NCBI GenBank assembly: GCA_030017655.1 | Contig: JASEIM010000010.1 | Coordinates: 1 to 64,000, forward strand | Reading direction: 5' to 3' | Source: Methanobacterium sp. | Lineage (GTDB): Archaea > Methanobacteriota > Methanobacteria > Methanobacteriales > Methanobacteriaceae | Length of the DNA stretch: 64,000 bases | Shown: positions 1 through 9,103 of the stretch, piece by piece | Layout: every line of letters starts with the position of its first letter | Numbering within the stretch: the first letter of the stretch is position 1 | Translations under genes and position numbers: made by a program | The notes under the pieces: model-generated | What the model saw: the letters and a program-made list of their open reading frames with translations, nothing else | Databases searched by the model: none | Told to the model about the DNA's origin: nothing

Positions 1-102
1 AGCCTCAGTTCGCCCATCATTCATCACCAATCAGAGCTCATAGGGTTCATCATCGGCTAAAAATAAGTTTTAAATTATAGAATAAATAATTTTCGAACAC
101 AA

Positions 103-233
103 AAATCGTAGATTTACATGCTGTTAAAAATCTCCGATTGTTAACGCAACAAAATCGAAATTTTGTAGGCCTAAATACATAGTATTTAAGGTTAATTTAA
201 TTAAAATAAAAAAATAAAAGAATTAGATTAACC
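103..233. repeat. Hairpin array 1, 3' of the PAN gene
   Basis: A run of short inverted repeats. 103-115 is AAATC-GTA-GATTT. 123-145 has a 10-bp stem with one mismatch and loop TCC. 149-166 is ACAAAAT-CGAA-ATTTTGT. 172-188 is TAAATAC-ATA-GTATTTA. A wider pair, GGTTAAT at 190-196 and ATTAACC at 227-233, includes the PAN stop codon in its right arm. The spacer GATTTACATGCT (111-122) recurs as GATTTTTTACATGCT in the array near 30.2 kb, and ACAAAAT..AATTTTGTAGGC recurs near 43.2 kb. That recurrence marks this as one family of elements and not chance palindromes. Confidence 0.7.
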
Positions 234-1460
234 GTACATTACGCCGGCTTCTCTTTTAACTTCTTCTTCTTTTTCCAGACCTACAATTTTGTCAGTTGCG
301 TCCATAAAGTCGTTCATGGTAACAGTAGATCTTTCTTCCCTTATCGCAAACATACCAGCTTCAGTACAGATTGCTTTAAGATCTGCACCAGAAGCACCTT
401 CTGTAAGTGATGCAACAAGTCTGATATCTACTTCTTCATCTAAAGACATTGAACTGGTGTGTATCTTCAGAATCTCCATTCTTCCATCTTCATTTGGTAT
501 TGGGACTTCTATAAACCTATCAAATCTTCCAGGACGTAAAAGTGCAGGGTCTAATATATCGGGTCTGTTGGTCGCTGCAACAATACCAACATCTCCCCTG
601 GATTCAAAACCATCCATCTCTGCAAGTAACTGCATAAGAGTTCTCTGAACTTCTCTGTCACCACTTGTAGAACTTTTAAGTCTCTTTGCTGCAATTGCGT
701 CAATTTCATCGATGAAGATTATACTTGGGGCTTTTTCTTTTGCAAGTTCGAAAACACCTCTAACTAATCTTGCACCTTCACCAATGTATTTTTTAACAAA
801 TTCTGATGCAACTATTTTTATAAATGTTGCATTGGTTTCATTTGCTACTGCTTTTGCAAGTAGGGTCTTTCCAGTTCCTGGAGGGCCGTATAAAAGCACT
901 CCTTTTGGAGGTTCAATTCCAATATTTGTAAATAATTCTGGTTTTTTAAGTGGTAATTCAACTGTTTCTTTAATTTCAACAACCTGCTCTTCAAGTCCGC
1001 CTATTTCTTCATAGCTTACTTCAGGTTTTTCTTCTACTTCCATTCCAGTTATAATAGGGTCTTTTTCAGAAGGCAATACATTTACGATACTGAAAGTCTG
1101 CTGGTTTAAAGCAACTCTTGAACCTGGTTCAAGGGATTCAGTATCAAATAAACGTGAAAAGCCAATGACAAAATGGGGTCCAGTACTGCTTTTAACAACC
1201 AGTTTCCCATCTTCAAGAACTTCTGTTACTGTGGCTACAACTAGTGGAGGGGATCTGAATCTTTCAATCTCACCTCTCAGGGATTTTACTTCCCTATCCA
1301 GCCTCATTTTTTCATTTTCAACTAAAACTTTATCTTTTTCGAGTTTTCTAACTTTCCACATTAGATTTCGTTTTGTTTTAGTATTTTCTTCTTTCAGAAG
1401 TTTTATTTCCTTTTTAAGGTCTTCAGTTTTTTTCATCATATTTTTGGACATGTCTTCCAT
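228..1460 (-). CDS. pan: Proteasome-activating nucleotidase (PAN), AAA ATPase
   Basis: The 410-residue length is right for archaeal PAN, the hexameric ATPase that unfolds substrates and feeds them to the 20S proteasome in the cytoplasm. An N-terminal coiled coil rich in Lys and Glu (about residues 5-65) is followed by an OB domain (about 70-135) and the AAA module. Walker A is GPPGTGKT, Walker B is IIFIDEID, and the arginine-finger region reads RPGRFDR. The C-terminus ends in Met-Tyr-Gly; the penultimate Tyr fits the HbYX-type docking motif known for PAN. A GGAGTGA site lies 9 nt upstream of the ATG. It is divergent from the MBF1 gene. Identification is firm from the motifs and length. Confidence 0.96.
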   Translation of the reverse strand: MEDMSKNMMKKTEDLKKEIKLLKEENTKTKRNLMWKVRKLEKDKVLVENEKMRLDREVKSLRGEIERFRSPPLVVATVTEVLEDGKLVVKSSTGPHFVIGFSRLFDTESLEPGSRVALNQQTFSIVNVLPSEKDPIITGMEVEEKPEVSYEEIGGLEEQVVEIKETVELPLKKPELFTNIGIEPPKGVLLYGPPGTGKTLLAKAVANETNATFIKIVASEFVKKYIGEGARLVRGVFELAKEKAPSIIFIDEIDAIAAKRLKSSTSGDREVQRTLMQLLAEMDGFESRGDVGIVAATNRPDILDPALLRPGRFDRFIEVPIPNEDGRMEILKIHTSSMSLDEEVDIRLVASLTEGASGADLKAICTEAGMFAIREERSTVTMNDFMDATDKIVGLEKEEEVKREAGVMYG

Positions 1461-1659
1461 GATCCATGCTCACTCCATACAGTTTTTTATCTTGGATTTT
1501 TTTATCAAATTTAAAAAAATATTATTGGATTTTAGTGTTATTTTTGTTTTAATAATATTTAAATATTGAGGATACACAATATATTTAAAAACTATAATTA
1601 TTTTTTATTACAAGTAGAATATTTAAATAGTGTTTTAACGTAAATACAAAGGGATCAGC

Positions 1660-2118
1660 ATGAGATGTGAGATATGTGGAAAGAAAATAATCGGAAAACC
1701 AATGAAGACAAAAATTGAAAGTTCTACCATGCTTACTTGTAATGCATGCGCTAAATTTGGAAAAGTTCAAAGAGAACCACCTAAACTCAGGAAACACAGG
1801 CCTGTAAGGAGAAAACCAAGATTTGAAGAACCTTCGCATGAAATCCTTGAAGATTACAATGTTATCATAAGGGAAGCAAGGGAAAAGAAGGGATGGTCTC
1901 GTGAAGATCTGGCTGAAAAAATATATGAAAAAGCTTCTGTAATTAATAGGCTGGAATCTGGAAAAATGGTACCAGATATTAAGCTTGCAAGAAAACTGGA
2001 AAGAATTTTAAATATTAAACTTATGGAGAAGTTGGAAGATGTTATACCTGATGATGTAGGGCCTTCTGCTCGAAGAGGAGCCACAATTGGGGATATAGCT
2101 AGAATTAAAAGGAATTAG
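1660..2118 (+). CDS. Multiprotein bridging factor 1-type transcription regulator (aMBF1)
   Basis: A 152-residue protein with the archaeal MBF1 layout. The N-terminal zinc ribbon has CEIC (residues 3-6) and CNAC (about 27-30). A basic linker follows, and then a helix-turn-helix of the Cro/C1 class (about residues 66-125: REAREKKGWSREDLAEKI...INRLESGKMVPD). In eukaryotes MBF1 bridges TBP and activators; the archaeal protein associates with ribosomes and may act in translation or transcription. The gene stands alone and is divergent from PAN, with a GGGATC site 3 nt before the ATG. Assignment rests on the zinc ribbon plus HTH order, which is distinctive. Confidence 0.9.
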   Translation: MRCEICGKKIIGKPMKTKIESSTMLTCNACAKFGKVQREPPKLRKHRPVRRKPRFEEPSHEILEDYNVIIREAREKKGWSREDLAEKIYEKASVINRLESGKMVPDIKLARKLERILNIKLMEKLEDVIPDDVGPSARRGATIGDIARIKRN

Positions 2119-2165
2119 AATCATTTAAGTTTACTTGATCATTAAAAGCACCCTGCCAATTTTAT

Positions 2166-2513
2166 TTATTTTGGAGAGTAATAACCTTTTAAAGGTGGTG
2201 ATTTCCCAAATATTTCCTTTATTTGGTTATATTCGGTATATTCATCACTTATAACGAGTAAATGTGCAGGAGGATGTATTTTTTTTATTTGCATTATTGA
2301 TTTTGTTGTATCCTCTAAAACACTTACTATTGCTGCTATTTTACTTTTTGTCTTTAATTTCTGTTTAAGTATACTTTTAGCTACTTCATCTGCCATTTCT
2401 ATTTCAACTATTTTTGGTTTTCCTGCAATTTTTAAAGCAGCATGTCTTTCTATATCTGCAATGGCATTCAGGAGTTTACCCTGACTACTTGCACGAATTA
2501 GAATTAAAGCCAT
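2166..2513 (-). CDS. DUF356 methanogen protein
   Basis: A small protein of 115 residues with the pattern of the DUF356 family: N-terminal MALILIRAS, a central ERHAALKIAGKP segment and a basic-hydrophobic middle. The family is known mainly from methanogens and has no established function. I start it at the ATG at 2513 because GAGTGAT ends 4 nt before it; an upstream in-frame GTG at 2522 lies inside that site. It lies 74 nt downstream of the wall-gene operon on the same strand, so it may be cotranscribed, although its content gives no link to the wall. Confidence 0.8.
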   Translation of the reverse strand: MALILIRASSQGKLLNAIADIERHAALKIAGKPKIVEIEMADEVAKSILKQKLKTKSKIAAIVSVLEDTTKSIMQIKKIHPPAHLLVISDEYTEYNQIKEIFGKSPPLKGYYSPK

Positions 2514-2587
2514 ATATATCACTCATTTTTCTAATAAATTTCTAAAAATATGCTTAAAAAATAATTTAAGTGGCTTATAAGCCGTGA

Positions 2588-3871
2588 TTATTTTTTTAAG
2601 AATGAACTAATTAACGTACTTCTGAATAAGACTAGAAGTATTAATATTATTCCAATAGCAGTCTGGGTATTTCCAATTATGTCTAAAATAGAGGAACTTA
2701 CTGGTAAATTCCACGGTGGCGCTGATCTTTTATCTGGAAGTGGTTTAAAGTAAACACCAACTGCTCTTGAGCTTGGTTTCACATTTATATCCTTTGGCTC
2801 TACATAATTAACACCAACAAGGAGTCCATTGTCAATTCCTCTATTTATGCTGTTTGCTATTTCTGTATTGCTGTAACTATGTTTCTTAACTGATGCTTTG
2901 ACTATTTCTTCAGTGGTTTCTCTGATACCAACTTCGTCTGTTCCATAAACAGAGACCTGAACTGTTTGTGATGTAACTGTAATGGCATTTCCTAATGCAT
3001 CATAAGCATACAATGTTTTTAAGGGCGATCCATCAATTGGACATGTTTGATAATTCTCTGCTCCGGGATATCCTATGCTCCAGCCGTCATTTGGACAAAC
3101 TTTACTATATGGGGTGTCCATTGGATAACCGGTTGTATTGAGTTTATCTGGAGTAAACATATCTCCAGTAGATATACTTGATACCAGATTAACGCCACCA
3201 CCACCATATCTTTCTCCAGCATCTTTAGATACTTCTTTAAATGCTTCTTCAAGTACTTTGGTGGCAGGATATCCATCTCTTATCATTTTACCCATATTTA
3301 CTGCAGTTTGTTGACGTACTGCATTGGCTGTCCCATACTTAGGATTACCTGGCGTATTTAATAAGTGAATGATGGCTCCTTTTTTTCCTGGCGGTAAAAC
3401 AGCAAGTCCTCCAGAATAGGGTGTGACTGTAATTGTTCCATTATCTTCTACCATTACTACATAAACCTGGAAATAACCTCCTACTGCAGCACCTTGTGTA
3501 GGGGTTCCGACCATGATCCTGATTCCTCCATAATTGTTTGCAAGAGATGCAGCCTGTGAAGGTGTGGCACCAGATTTAAGGGCTTGTGTAGATGCTACAA
3601 TAGCTTGTAATCTGGGTATGGATTCACCTTCACCACCAGAAAGAACAGCAAAATGATCGTTAGGTGAAGATAAAAAAGTTGATTGAAACATGTTTTGTTG
3701 AAATGACATACTACCTGCTGCTGCCCCATTTGGATCTTTCCCGGTAGGATCTGTAATTATTACTATGTTACAAGTAGCTGCAGCAGGAGCAATGAGCATT
3801 GCAACGGTTAATAGAAGTAATAAAATTTTTTTAAAATATTCTCCTTGAAGTTTCTGTGAAATTTTTTTCAT
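2588..3871 (-). CDS. Secreted, C-terminally membrane-anchored protein of the pseudomurein operon, function unknown
   Basis: A 427-residue protein. A signal peptide (KKILLLLLTVAMLIAPAAA, about residues 14-32) is followed directly by Cys33 in CNIVIITDP. A C-terminal membrane segment (about 400-420) with a basic tail would leave the main domain outside the cell. Two CPxD motifs (CPNDGW and CPIDGS, about 20 residues apart) could form a metal site. The new N-terminal Cys after signal removal, followed by a Gly- and Ser-rich alpha/beta sequence, recalls Ntn-hydrolases; this is only a guess. It is the last of five wall-operon genes, 21 nt after the POTRA-like protein. That position suggests a role at the outer membrane face in wall assembly or turnover. 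I do not recognise a named family. Confidence 0.7.
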   Translation of the reverse strand: MKKISQKLQGEYFKKILLLLLTVAMLIAPAAATCNIVIITDPTGKDPNGAAAGSMSFQQNMFQSTFLSSPNDHFAVLSGGEGESIPRLQAIVASTQALKSGATPSQAASLANNYGGIRIMVGTPTQGAAVGGYFQVYVVMVEDNGTITVTPYSGGLAVLPPGKKGAIIHLLNTPGNPKYGTANAVRQQTAVNMGKMIRDGYPATKVLEEAFKEVSKDAGERYGGGGVNLVSSISTGDMFTPDKLNTTGYPMDTPYSKVCPNDGWSIGYPGAENYQTCPIDGSPLKTLYAYDALGNAITVTSQTVQVSVYGTDEVGIRETTEEIVKASVKKHSYSNTEIANSINRGIDNGLLVGVNYVEPKDINVKPSSRAVGVYFKPLPDKRSAPPWNLPVSSSILDIIGNTQTAIGIILILLVLFRSTLISSFLKK

Positions 3872-3892
3872 GTATAATTGCTCCGTTCCAAA

Positions 3893-4330
3893 TTATTTAC
3901 CTGCTGTCGTATTTACTTGTACATTTGACCAGTCTTCAATAACATTTATTGTTATAATTCCCTGTTCTTTATCCACTTTAACGTCTGCTGCTACAATTGG
4001 GGTTAATCTTGTACCGGGAATAGTGGTCATTGTAGCAAATTTTTTAGCATTTTCTACTGCTTCACTTAAAGGCAATTCTCTTTTATTTGTAACCAGAGTA
4101 TCTCCTTTAATATAACTACCTTGCCTGAAACCAGCAGCGCCAACGTTACTTCTAATAGAATCTGTTGGAACTATATCATTTCCTTTAATTATAACACCTG
4201 CTACTGGTATTCCCTGATCTACTTCAGTAGAAGTTGCAAAGGACATGTATGTCATCAGTCTCCCTGATACAATTAACATGAATGCAAGTATTAGGATAAT
4301 TAAAGTGTCTCTTCTTATTTTTATGAACAT
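3893..4330 (-). CDS. Single-pass membrane protein with POTRA/FtsQ-like pattern
   Basis: A 145-residue protein with a basic N-terminus, one membrane segment (about residues 9-30) and an outside domain. The segment GVIIKGNDIVPTDSIRSNVG (about 46-65), then AGFRQGSYIKGD, resembles the I-x-GN-x-I....I...G..G pattern of POTRA domains, found in bacterial FtsQ/DivIB and BamA. In bacteria ftsQ sits next to mur and mra genes. Here the gene lies 33 nt after a Mur-type ligase and just before a secreted protein. The membrane topology and position are visible; POTRA membership is inference from a short pattern. No outer membrane is expected, so an FtsQ-like scaffold role at the pseudomurein sacculus would be the more natural reading. 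Confidence 0.6.
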   Translation of the reverse strand: MFIKIRRDTLIILILAFMLIVSGRLMTYMSFATSTEVDQGIPVAGVIIKGNDIVPTDSIRSNVGAAGFRQGSYIKGDTLVTNKRELPLSEAVENAKKFATMTTIPGTRLTPIVAADVKVDKEQGIITINVIEDWSNVQVNTTAGK

Positions 4331-4363
4331 TCAATCACCAGATGTGAATAATTGGTTTAGTAC

Positions 4364-5788
4364 TTATTTAGAACTTAAAATCTTCTCTAAAAGTTCAGAT
4401 GCAGGATCCATTCCTTGCGCACCAATTAATAGAATTACATCTTCATTTTTTGATATATTTAATACATATTCTAATGCATCATATAGTTTCTCATGAAAGA
4501 TATATTTTATCTCTTTTTTACGAAGTGCATCTATAAAAACTTTTTTTTCATTTGGATTTACAATATTTAAATCATCAACAACATCACTACTACTGGTAAT
4601 AATTAACTTATATGGTATATTTGTGAGTCCTTCGGCGATTGCTTCAGCGTTAGCTTGATTAATCGCTTTTCCTCTTGATCCTCGTATTGCAGAAATAATA
4701 TAAAAATTTCCTTTCCCAATTAAAGCTGCATTTTTTATTGTTGCAGTTATACCATCTGGATTATGGGCAAAATCGTCTATAATACATGGTTCATTACGAA
4801 TTATTGTAAATCTTCGTTTTAAAGGAATGTATTTTGAGACTGCCTTCCGAATTATATCATGATCAATATCTAGAGCTAATGTAGCCCCAATTGCTGCCAT
4901 TATATTTTGAATGAAATGTTGGCTTTTAAATGGAAGTTCATGATTTTTTATTATTAGATGATTGTTATAGAAAATTCCTTCATCTTTTAAGTTTATTTGA
5001 GCATTATCTCCAAAAAATATGGTTTTTTTATCCGGATTTAAATCACTCATTTTTCTGACCAGCGGATCATCAAAGTTCAAAATCAGCGATCCATTTTCTT
5101 TTTTTAGGGCTTTTACAGCTCCAGATGTTTCATCAAATGTTTCTTCAATGGAATTTACGAGACCGATATGGTCTAATGCAACGTTAGTTATGACCACAAC
5201 ATCAGGATTAATTGCAGATGTCATTATATAAGCATGATCCTTCATAATATCATTAAGCCATCCTTGAACTTCTGATACTTCAATTACCATTGCATCTATT
5301 TCATCGTCAAATTCTGCAATTTGTTTTGCAACCATTGGATCTATAAGGGTATTAAATTCTGATTTTGAGTCAGTATTGGAGTATGTGTTAAAACCAGCTT
5401 CTTTCAGGATATTATAAATCATATGTGCAGTTGTAGATTTGCCATTAGTCCCTGTTATAACTACGCGAAAAGAATCATCAGCAAAATTTTTAATGGCCCA
5501 TTTAATGGCAAAAGCATTAGCCATTTCTATCTTTTTTGTAATGATAAGTGGTATTCCTAACTTTTCTGCCATTTTTATTGCATTATCCCTTGGATTTTGA
5601 GTAATTAAGCATGAAACACCTTTTTTTACAGCCATTTCCACTCCAATTTCATTTATCCAGTGCCTTATTACAGCATCACCTTTTTTTGCAGAATTTAAGA
5701 AATTAAAAATTCCATCTACACTCTTATCTGGACCAATAAGTGTTCCATCAATCTCTTTTGCAATATATGATGTTGAAAGTTCCTTCAT
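4364..5788 (-). CDS. Mur ligase-family pseudomurein peptide ligase
   Basis: A 474-residue ATP-dependent amide ligase of the Mur family, with the normal three-domain length. The P-loop VVITGTNGKSTTAHM (about residues 109-123) is the Mur signature. A central-domain NVALDHIGL motif and a C-terminal DDFAHNPDGI segment match the substrate and ATP sites of MurC/D/E/F. In Methanobacteriales such enzymes are thought to add the amino acids of the pseudomurein stem peptide. The next gene upstream is an MraY homologue 12 nt away, which supports the wall role. I cannot say from sequence alone which amino acid it adds, nor whether it is the MurC- or MurE-like paralogue. Confidence 0.9.
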   Translation of the reverse strand: MKELSTSYIAKEIDGTLIGPDKSVDGIFNFLNSAKKGDAVIRHWINEIGVEMAVKKGVSCLITQNPRDNAIKMAEKLGIPLIITKKIEMANAFAIKWAIKNFADDSFRVVITGTNGKSTTAHMIYNILKEAGFNTYSNTDSKSEFNTLIDPMVAKQIAEFDDEIDAMVIEVSEVQGWLNDIMKDHAYIMTSAINPDVVVITNVALDHIGLVNSIEETFDETSGAVKALKKENGSLILNFDDPLVRKMSDLNPDKKTIFFGDNAQINLKDEGIFYNNHLIIKNHELPFKSQHFIQNIMAAIGATLALDIDHDIIRKAVSKYIPLKRRFTIIRNEPCIIDDFAHNPDGITATIKNAALIGKGNFYIISAIRGSRGKAINQANAEAIAEGLTNIPYKLIITSSSDVVDDLNIVNPNEKKVFIDALRKKEIKYIFHEKLYDALEYVLNISKNEDVILLIGAQGMDPASELLEKILSSK

Positions 5789-5800
5789 TTTCTCACAATG

Positions 5801-6880
5801 TTAAATTATAAAATAATGGTAAAAATAAAGTGCTGTAGCACATATTATAATGGTAATTCCCCAGTAAAGGAGTATTATTTTCTTTTCTGATAATCCTTTA
5901 TAATGTAATGTGTGATGTAATGGCTCTACAGGTAATTTTATGATATGAGCGCGATGCATAAGGCTTACTATTACTGAAAGGATTGGAATAGTAATTGCAA
6001 TTACTCCAAAATAAATTATATCACCTAAAAAGGCAGCTGTGATATAACCAGCACCAAGAGCGAATGATCCAGTATCGCCCATGAATATTGAGGCAGGATA
6101 TCTGTTTAATACTAGAAATCCGAAGGATACTCCGGCAAGTGCAATAAATGAAACTGATCCATTAATATTGCCGATAGAAATTGAAAAAATTGCACATGCA
6201 GATGATGCAATAGCAATGATACCTGCTGCAAGGCCATCCATCCCATCAATAAGATTTACAGCATTAATAGAACCAATTATACCAAATATTATGAAAGGTA
6301 TCACAAAAATACCCAGATCAAATCCTAAAACTGCAGAACTCACGGCCCCAGTACCTATTAAAAACAGAGAAATTAAAAATTGGGCAAATATCTTTTCGCT
6401 CTCTTTTACTTCGCTTTTTATTGGAGCTTCGCCGATTATTTCAACTTTTTTATCCTCTAAATGCTTTTTAAGGTCTTTTTTTGCTTTAGGTGTGGCAACC
6501 CTAGCTTCTTCACCCGGTTTCAATATTAATCGTCCAATTTCTAAAGGTGAAGAACTAATGTTTTTTATTTTTTTCTGGATTTCTTTAGTTCTTAATCCAA
6601 TTAAATCGTCAAAAAGCCCGATTATGCTTGCTGTTAACATTAGCAGAGCCATAATAACTAAATTCTGATTTTTAAAGTAGATACAAGTAGTAAGGAGGAT
6701 TCCAAGCAAAATTGCCAGCCCTCCCATTGTTGGGGTACCTGCTTTATGGCTGTGCTCTGTTACAATCGGTTTATCTGTTATTTTAGCATCCTTCAATATT
6801 TTTCTAACAAATATAGTGAAAAATACTGTTGATAGAAATGCAATCATGAATAGAAAAATATCAATTTGTGAAATATTCAA
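5801..6880 (-). CDS. MraY-like glycosyltransferase 4 family protein (pseudomurein lipid-linked precursor synthesis)
   Basis: A polytopic membrane protein of 359 residues in the MraY/WecA family, which transfers a phospho-sugar from a UDP-linked precursor to a polyprenyl phosphate at the inner membrane face. Visible motifs: GLFDDLIGL (the Asp-Asp pair, about residues 88-96), NAVNLIDGMDGLAAG (about 206-220) and HRAHIIKLPVEPLHHTLHYK near the C-terminus, the equivalent of the MraY HHH motif. A charged cytoplasmic insert (about residues 105-165, Lys- and Glu-rich) is longer than in bacterial MraY. It sits between the ATP-grasp and Mur-ligase genes. It is probably the pseudomurein counterpart of MraY. 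Confidence 0.92.
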   Translation of the reverse strand: MNISQIDIFLFMIAFLSTVFFTIFVRKILKDAKITDKPIVTEHSHKAGTPTMGGLAILLGILLTTCIYFKNQNLVIMALLMLTASIIGLFDDLIGLRTKEIQKKIKNISSSPLEIGRLILKPGEEARVATPKAKKDLKKHLEDKKVEIIGEAPIKSEVKESEKIFAQFLISLFLIGTGAVSSAVLGFDLGIFVIPFIIFGIIGSINAVNLIDGMDGLAAGIIAIASSACAIFSISIGNINGSVSFIALAGVSFGFLVLNRYPASIFMGDTGSFALGAGYITAAFLGDIIYFGVIAITIPILSVIVSLMHRAHIIKLPVEPLHHTLHYKGLSEKKIILLYWGITIIICATALYFYHYFII

Positions 6881-6957
6881 TTAATCACCTTATATTCTAA
6901 TTTTATTTACTTTTATTATTAAATAATATTTATGACTTATTTTAAAATTGTATAATG

Positions 6958-8070
6958 TTACTGGAACTTTTTATAATCTATATTCAGCTCTTCTGCAGTT
7001 TTAAATGCCTTTTTAAAGCTTTCTGCACGAATAGTGATGCGTTGAAAATCAGGATGGCCATGGATCACCCAGCTATTTTCACCATAAAAATTCCTAAATT
7101 TATAGTTATTTTTTTCATTTTTATAATTGCCTATAGGTATTTCAAGAGCACTGTATTTTTTAATTCTGTTTTCCACTGCTTTAGGATTCCATTCGCCTAT
7201 AGCCATATCAACCAGTTCTTGCATAGGACTTATAGTTGTTGAAGCAGTGGTTAAATATCTTGTGCCACTGGGACGTGTGTTTATTTCTATAAAGTAAGAA
7301 ATATTTTCTTTTTCATCAAAAATTATATCAATATCAATATTTCCCTCAGATCCTAAAATATCGGCAATTTTAGAAGCTTTTTGACGTATATATTCGTTAT
7401 TAAGATTATTTACTGCAAGTGGGGCAGTTTTTAATTTATCTAATGGATGAATACAATCAAGTGTTGTTCTACCTTTATATACAGGAACAAGAGGAACTGA
7501 TTTTTCATTATATCTTAGAACTTCAATGGATATTTCAATCCCCTGAATAAATTTCTCTGCAATTGCTCCTTCAAAATCATCAATGTAACGATCTAAATCG
7601 TCATTATTAGATACGATTTTTACTCCATTTCCTCCCTGTCCTTCTAATTTCTTTAATACTATGGGAAAATCAGTTAAATGGTTTTTAGAGATATTAATAA
7701 AATCTGGGGTTTTTATTTTGTTTTTAATGAAGAATTCTTTAGTTTTTAGTTTATCTCTTGCAGTAAGTACTGCATTTAATGGAGATGCTATTACTGGTAG
7801 TCCATAATTATCTTCTAAATCTTTTTTTAATTTTGCAACTTCAACAAGGGGCTTATCTATCCCAATAAGCGGTACTATTGCATCTACATCTTCTGAAAGT
7901 GCGACTTCTTTAGGTCCTTTCATTCCTCTGGGAACGATGAAATGGGCATCTGCAAGATTTAAATTTTTTGAATCTGGATTCGATTCTGTTAATATACTTG
8001 TAATTCCTTTATTTTTTGTGTATAATGCAATATCTTCAAAAAGTCTTGCACCTATAAATAAAATTTTCAT
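6958..8070 (-). CDS. CarB-like ATP-grasp ligase, first gene of the pseudomurein operon
   Basis: A 370-residue ATP-grasp enzyme with the PreATP-grasp fold at the N-terminus (KILFIGARLFEDIALY), the ATP-binding Gly loop LEGQGGNGVKIV (about 146-157) and the metal-binding region FIEINTRPSGTRY. ATP-grasp enzymes join a carboxylate to an amine or thiol through an acyl phosphate. A carbamoyl-phosphate-synthetase-like ATP-grasp gene beside the Mur ligase and MraY genes is a known feature of pseudomurein-making methanogens. It may make one of the isopeptide bonds or an amino-acid activation step; its substrate is not known to me. It lies 77 nt upstream of the MraY-like gene and probably heads the operon. 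Confidence 0.85.
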   Translation of the reverse strand: MKILFIGARLFEDIALYTKNKGITSILTESNPDSKNLNLADAHFIVPRGMKGPKEVALSEDVDAIVPLIGIDKPLVEVAKLKKDLEDNYGLPVIASPLNAVLTARDKLKTKEFFIKNKIKTPDFINISKNHLTDFPIVLKKLEGQGGNGVKIVSNNDDLDRYIDDFEGAIAEKFIQGIEISIEVLRYNEKSVPLVPVYKGRTTLDCIHPLDKLKTAPLAVNNLNNEYIRQKASKIADILGSEGNIDIDIIFDEKENISYFIEINTRPSGTRYLTTASTTISPMQELVDMAIGEWNPKAVENRIKKYSALEIPIGNYKNEKNNYKFRNFYGENSWVIHGHPDFQRITIRAESFKKAFKTAEELNIDYKKFQ

Positions 8071-8304
8071 ATTATCACTGAAAAATCACAATATTAACTG
8101 TACTGTAGTAATATATATTTAAATTAACTTATTACAGTCTGTAAGGATTGATTTTTTTATTACTTAAAAAACATGTGATCTCTACATATTTTAATTTATT
8201 TAATACATAAATCAGCATTTAAAACATTTCTATTATGATAAATTTAATTTTAGTTATTAAATTAGATGATCATATATTTGTATATAACAACTAATTGGTG
8301 ATTC

Positions 8305-8640
8305 ATGTGACACTTAAACATGGAACAATTAAACAGACAAATTGATAGGTTTTCACAAGATACGAACTTTTATGAGGAAATAAATCATGAATTAATAAAC
8401 ATAATAGGAAAGTATGATAGAATAATTCTAAAAGATGGATCTCTGCCCACTAAAACTAAAAAATTAATAGTTTTAAATGTTATTTATCGAACCAGTGAGA
8501 ATATTGTGATGAACAGCAATTAAAAGCAGTAAACAGGAGCTATAAGAATAAAAGATTTAATTGGAATCGTGCTGCTGACTTAAAGAAACACTGGCTTCAT
8601 GCAGAGATATAATAGCAGAAGTTATGAAAGATCTTTTAAG
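8305..8640 (+). pseudogene. Decayed small gene (carboxymuconolactone-decarboxylase-like N-terminal half)
   Basis: A good ribosome-binding site (GGTGAT, 8298-8303) precedes an ATG at 8305 that is followed at once by TGA. The same frame resumes as an open stretch at 8320-8523 (67 codons: MEQLNRQIDRF...FYEEINHELINIIGKYD...KTKKLIVL). The end of this stretch resembles the start of the CMD/AhpD domain, where active genes read KxKxLIxLA before the CxxC. Here the CxxC never comes. A second frame carries on with CDEQQLKAVNRSYKNKRF, and a third with IIAEVMKDLL. A stop at codon 2 plus frame changes argue for a dead gene. The family guess is weak. Confidence 0.55.
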
Positions 8641-9103
8641 AATTCATTATTTGGATAATGGATTTAACCACCTTATCAATACTATCTTCAACTTCTTTTG
8701 AAACTTTTTCGTTAAAACCCATGCTTTTAGGTTGAATACCCACAAGAATTATTTTTGCATCAATAGTAGTTTCCATATACTTTATTAAAAATGATACGGG
8801 CATAGCATGAGTTGAAATGTTGTAATTAGCAATTTCATCTTTTTCCACTACCCGGATATATCCCGGTTCTTTTTTCATTTCAACAGCATCAACGAGGATG
8901 ATATGAGTAGGATTCTCTTTTCTAATTGATCCAGTATAGTTTTCAGGAACGGTTCCACCATCAAAAACAACTACATTTTTGTTTTTGTTTAATAATGCAG
9001 ATATTTTTCTGGCTATAAGTGGACCAGAAGCATCATCGCCCTTTATTTCGTTTCCTATGCCTAAAATAACTACTTTTTTATAATCTTTAAGAAATTTTTT
9101 CAA
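8636..9103 (-). CDS. Hydrogenase maturation endopeptidase (HycI/HoxM family)
   Basis: A 155-residue peptidase that clips the C-terminal extension of a [NiFe]-hydrogenase large subunit after nickel insertion. The family signature is clear: GIGNEIKGDDASGP near residues 15-28 (acidic nickel ligand), VVVFDGGTVPENY (second Asp, about residue 48) and STHAMPVSFLIKYM (His ligand, about residue 93). The length is standard. It overlaps the 3' end of the upstream methyltransferase gene by 17 nt, so the two are probably translated together. Closest in style to the archaeal HycI or FrhD type; the hydrogenase it serves is not in this window. Nearby nikR, hypA and hypB fit nickel-enzyme biogenesis. Confidence 0.9.
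   Translation of the reverse strand: MKKFLKDYKKVVILGIGNEIKGDDASGPLIARKISALLNKNKNVVVFDGGTVPENYTGSIRKENPTHIILVDAVEMKKEPGYIRVVEKDEIANYNISTHAMPVSFLIKYMETTIDAKIILVGIQPKSMGFNEKVSKEVEDSIDKVVKSIIQIMNS

Noticed and set aside
1..102. A gene fragment at the left window edge
   Set aside because: No frame with family-like content or a ribosome-binding site could be supported in these 100 bases.
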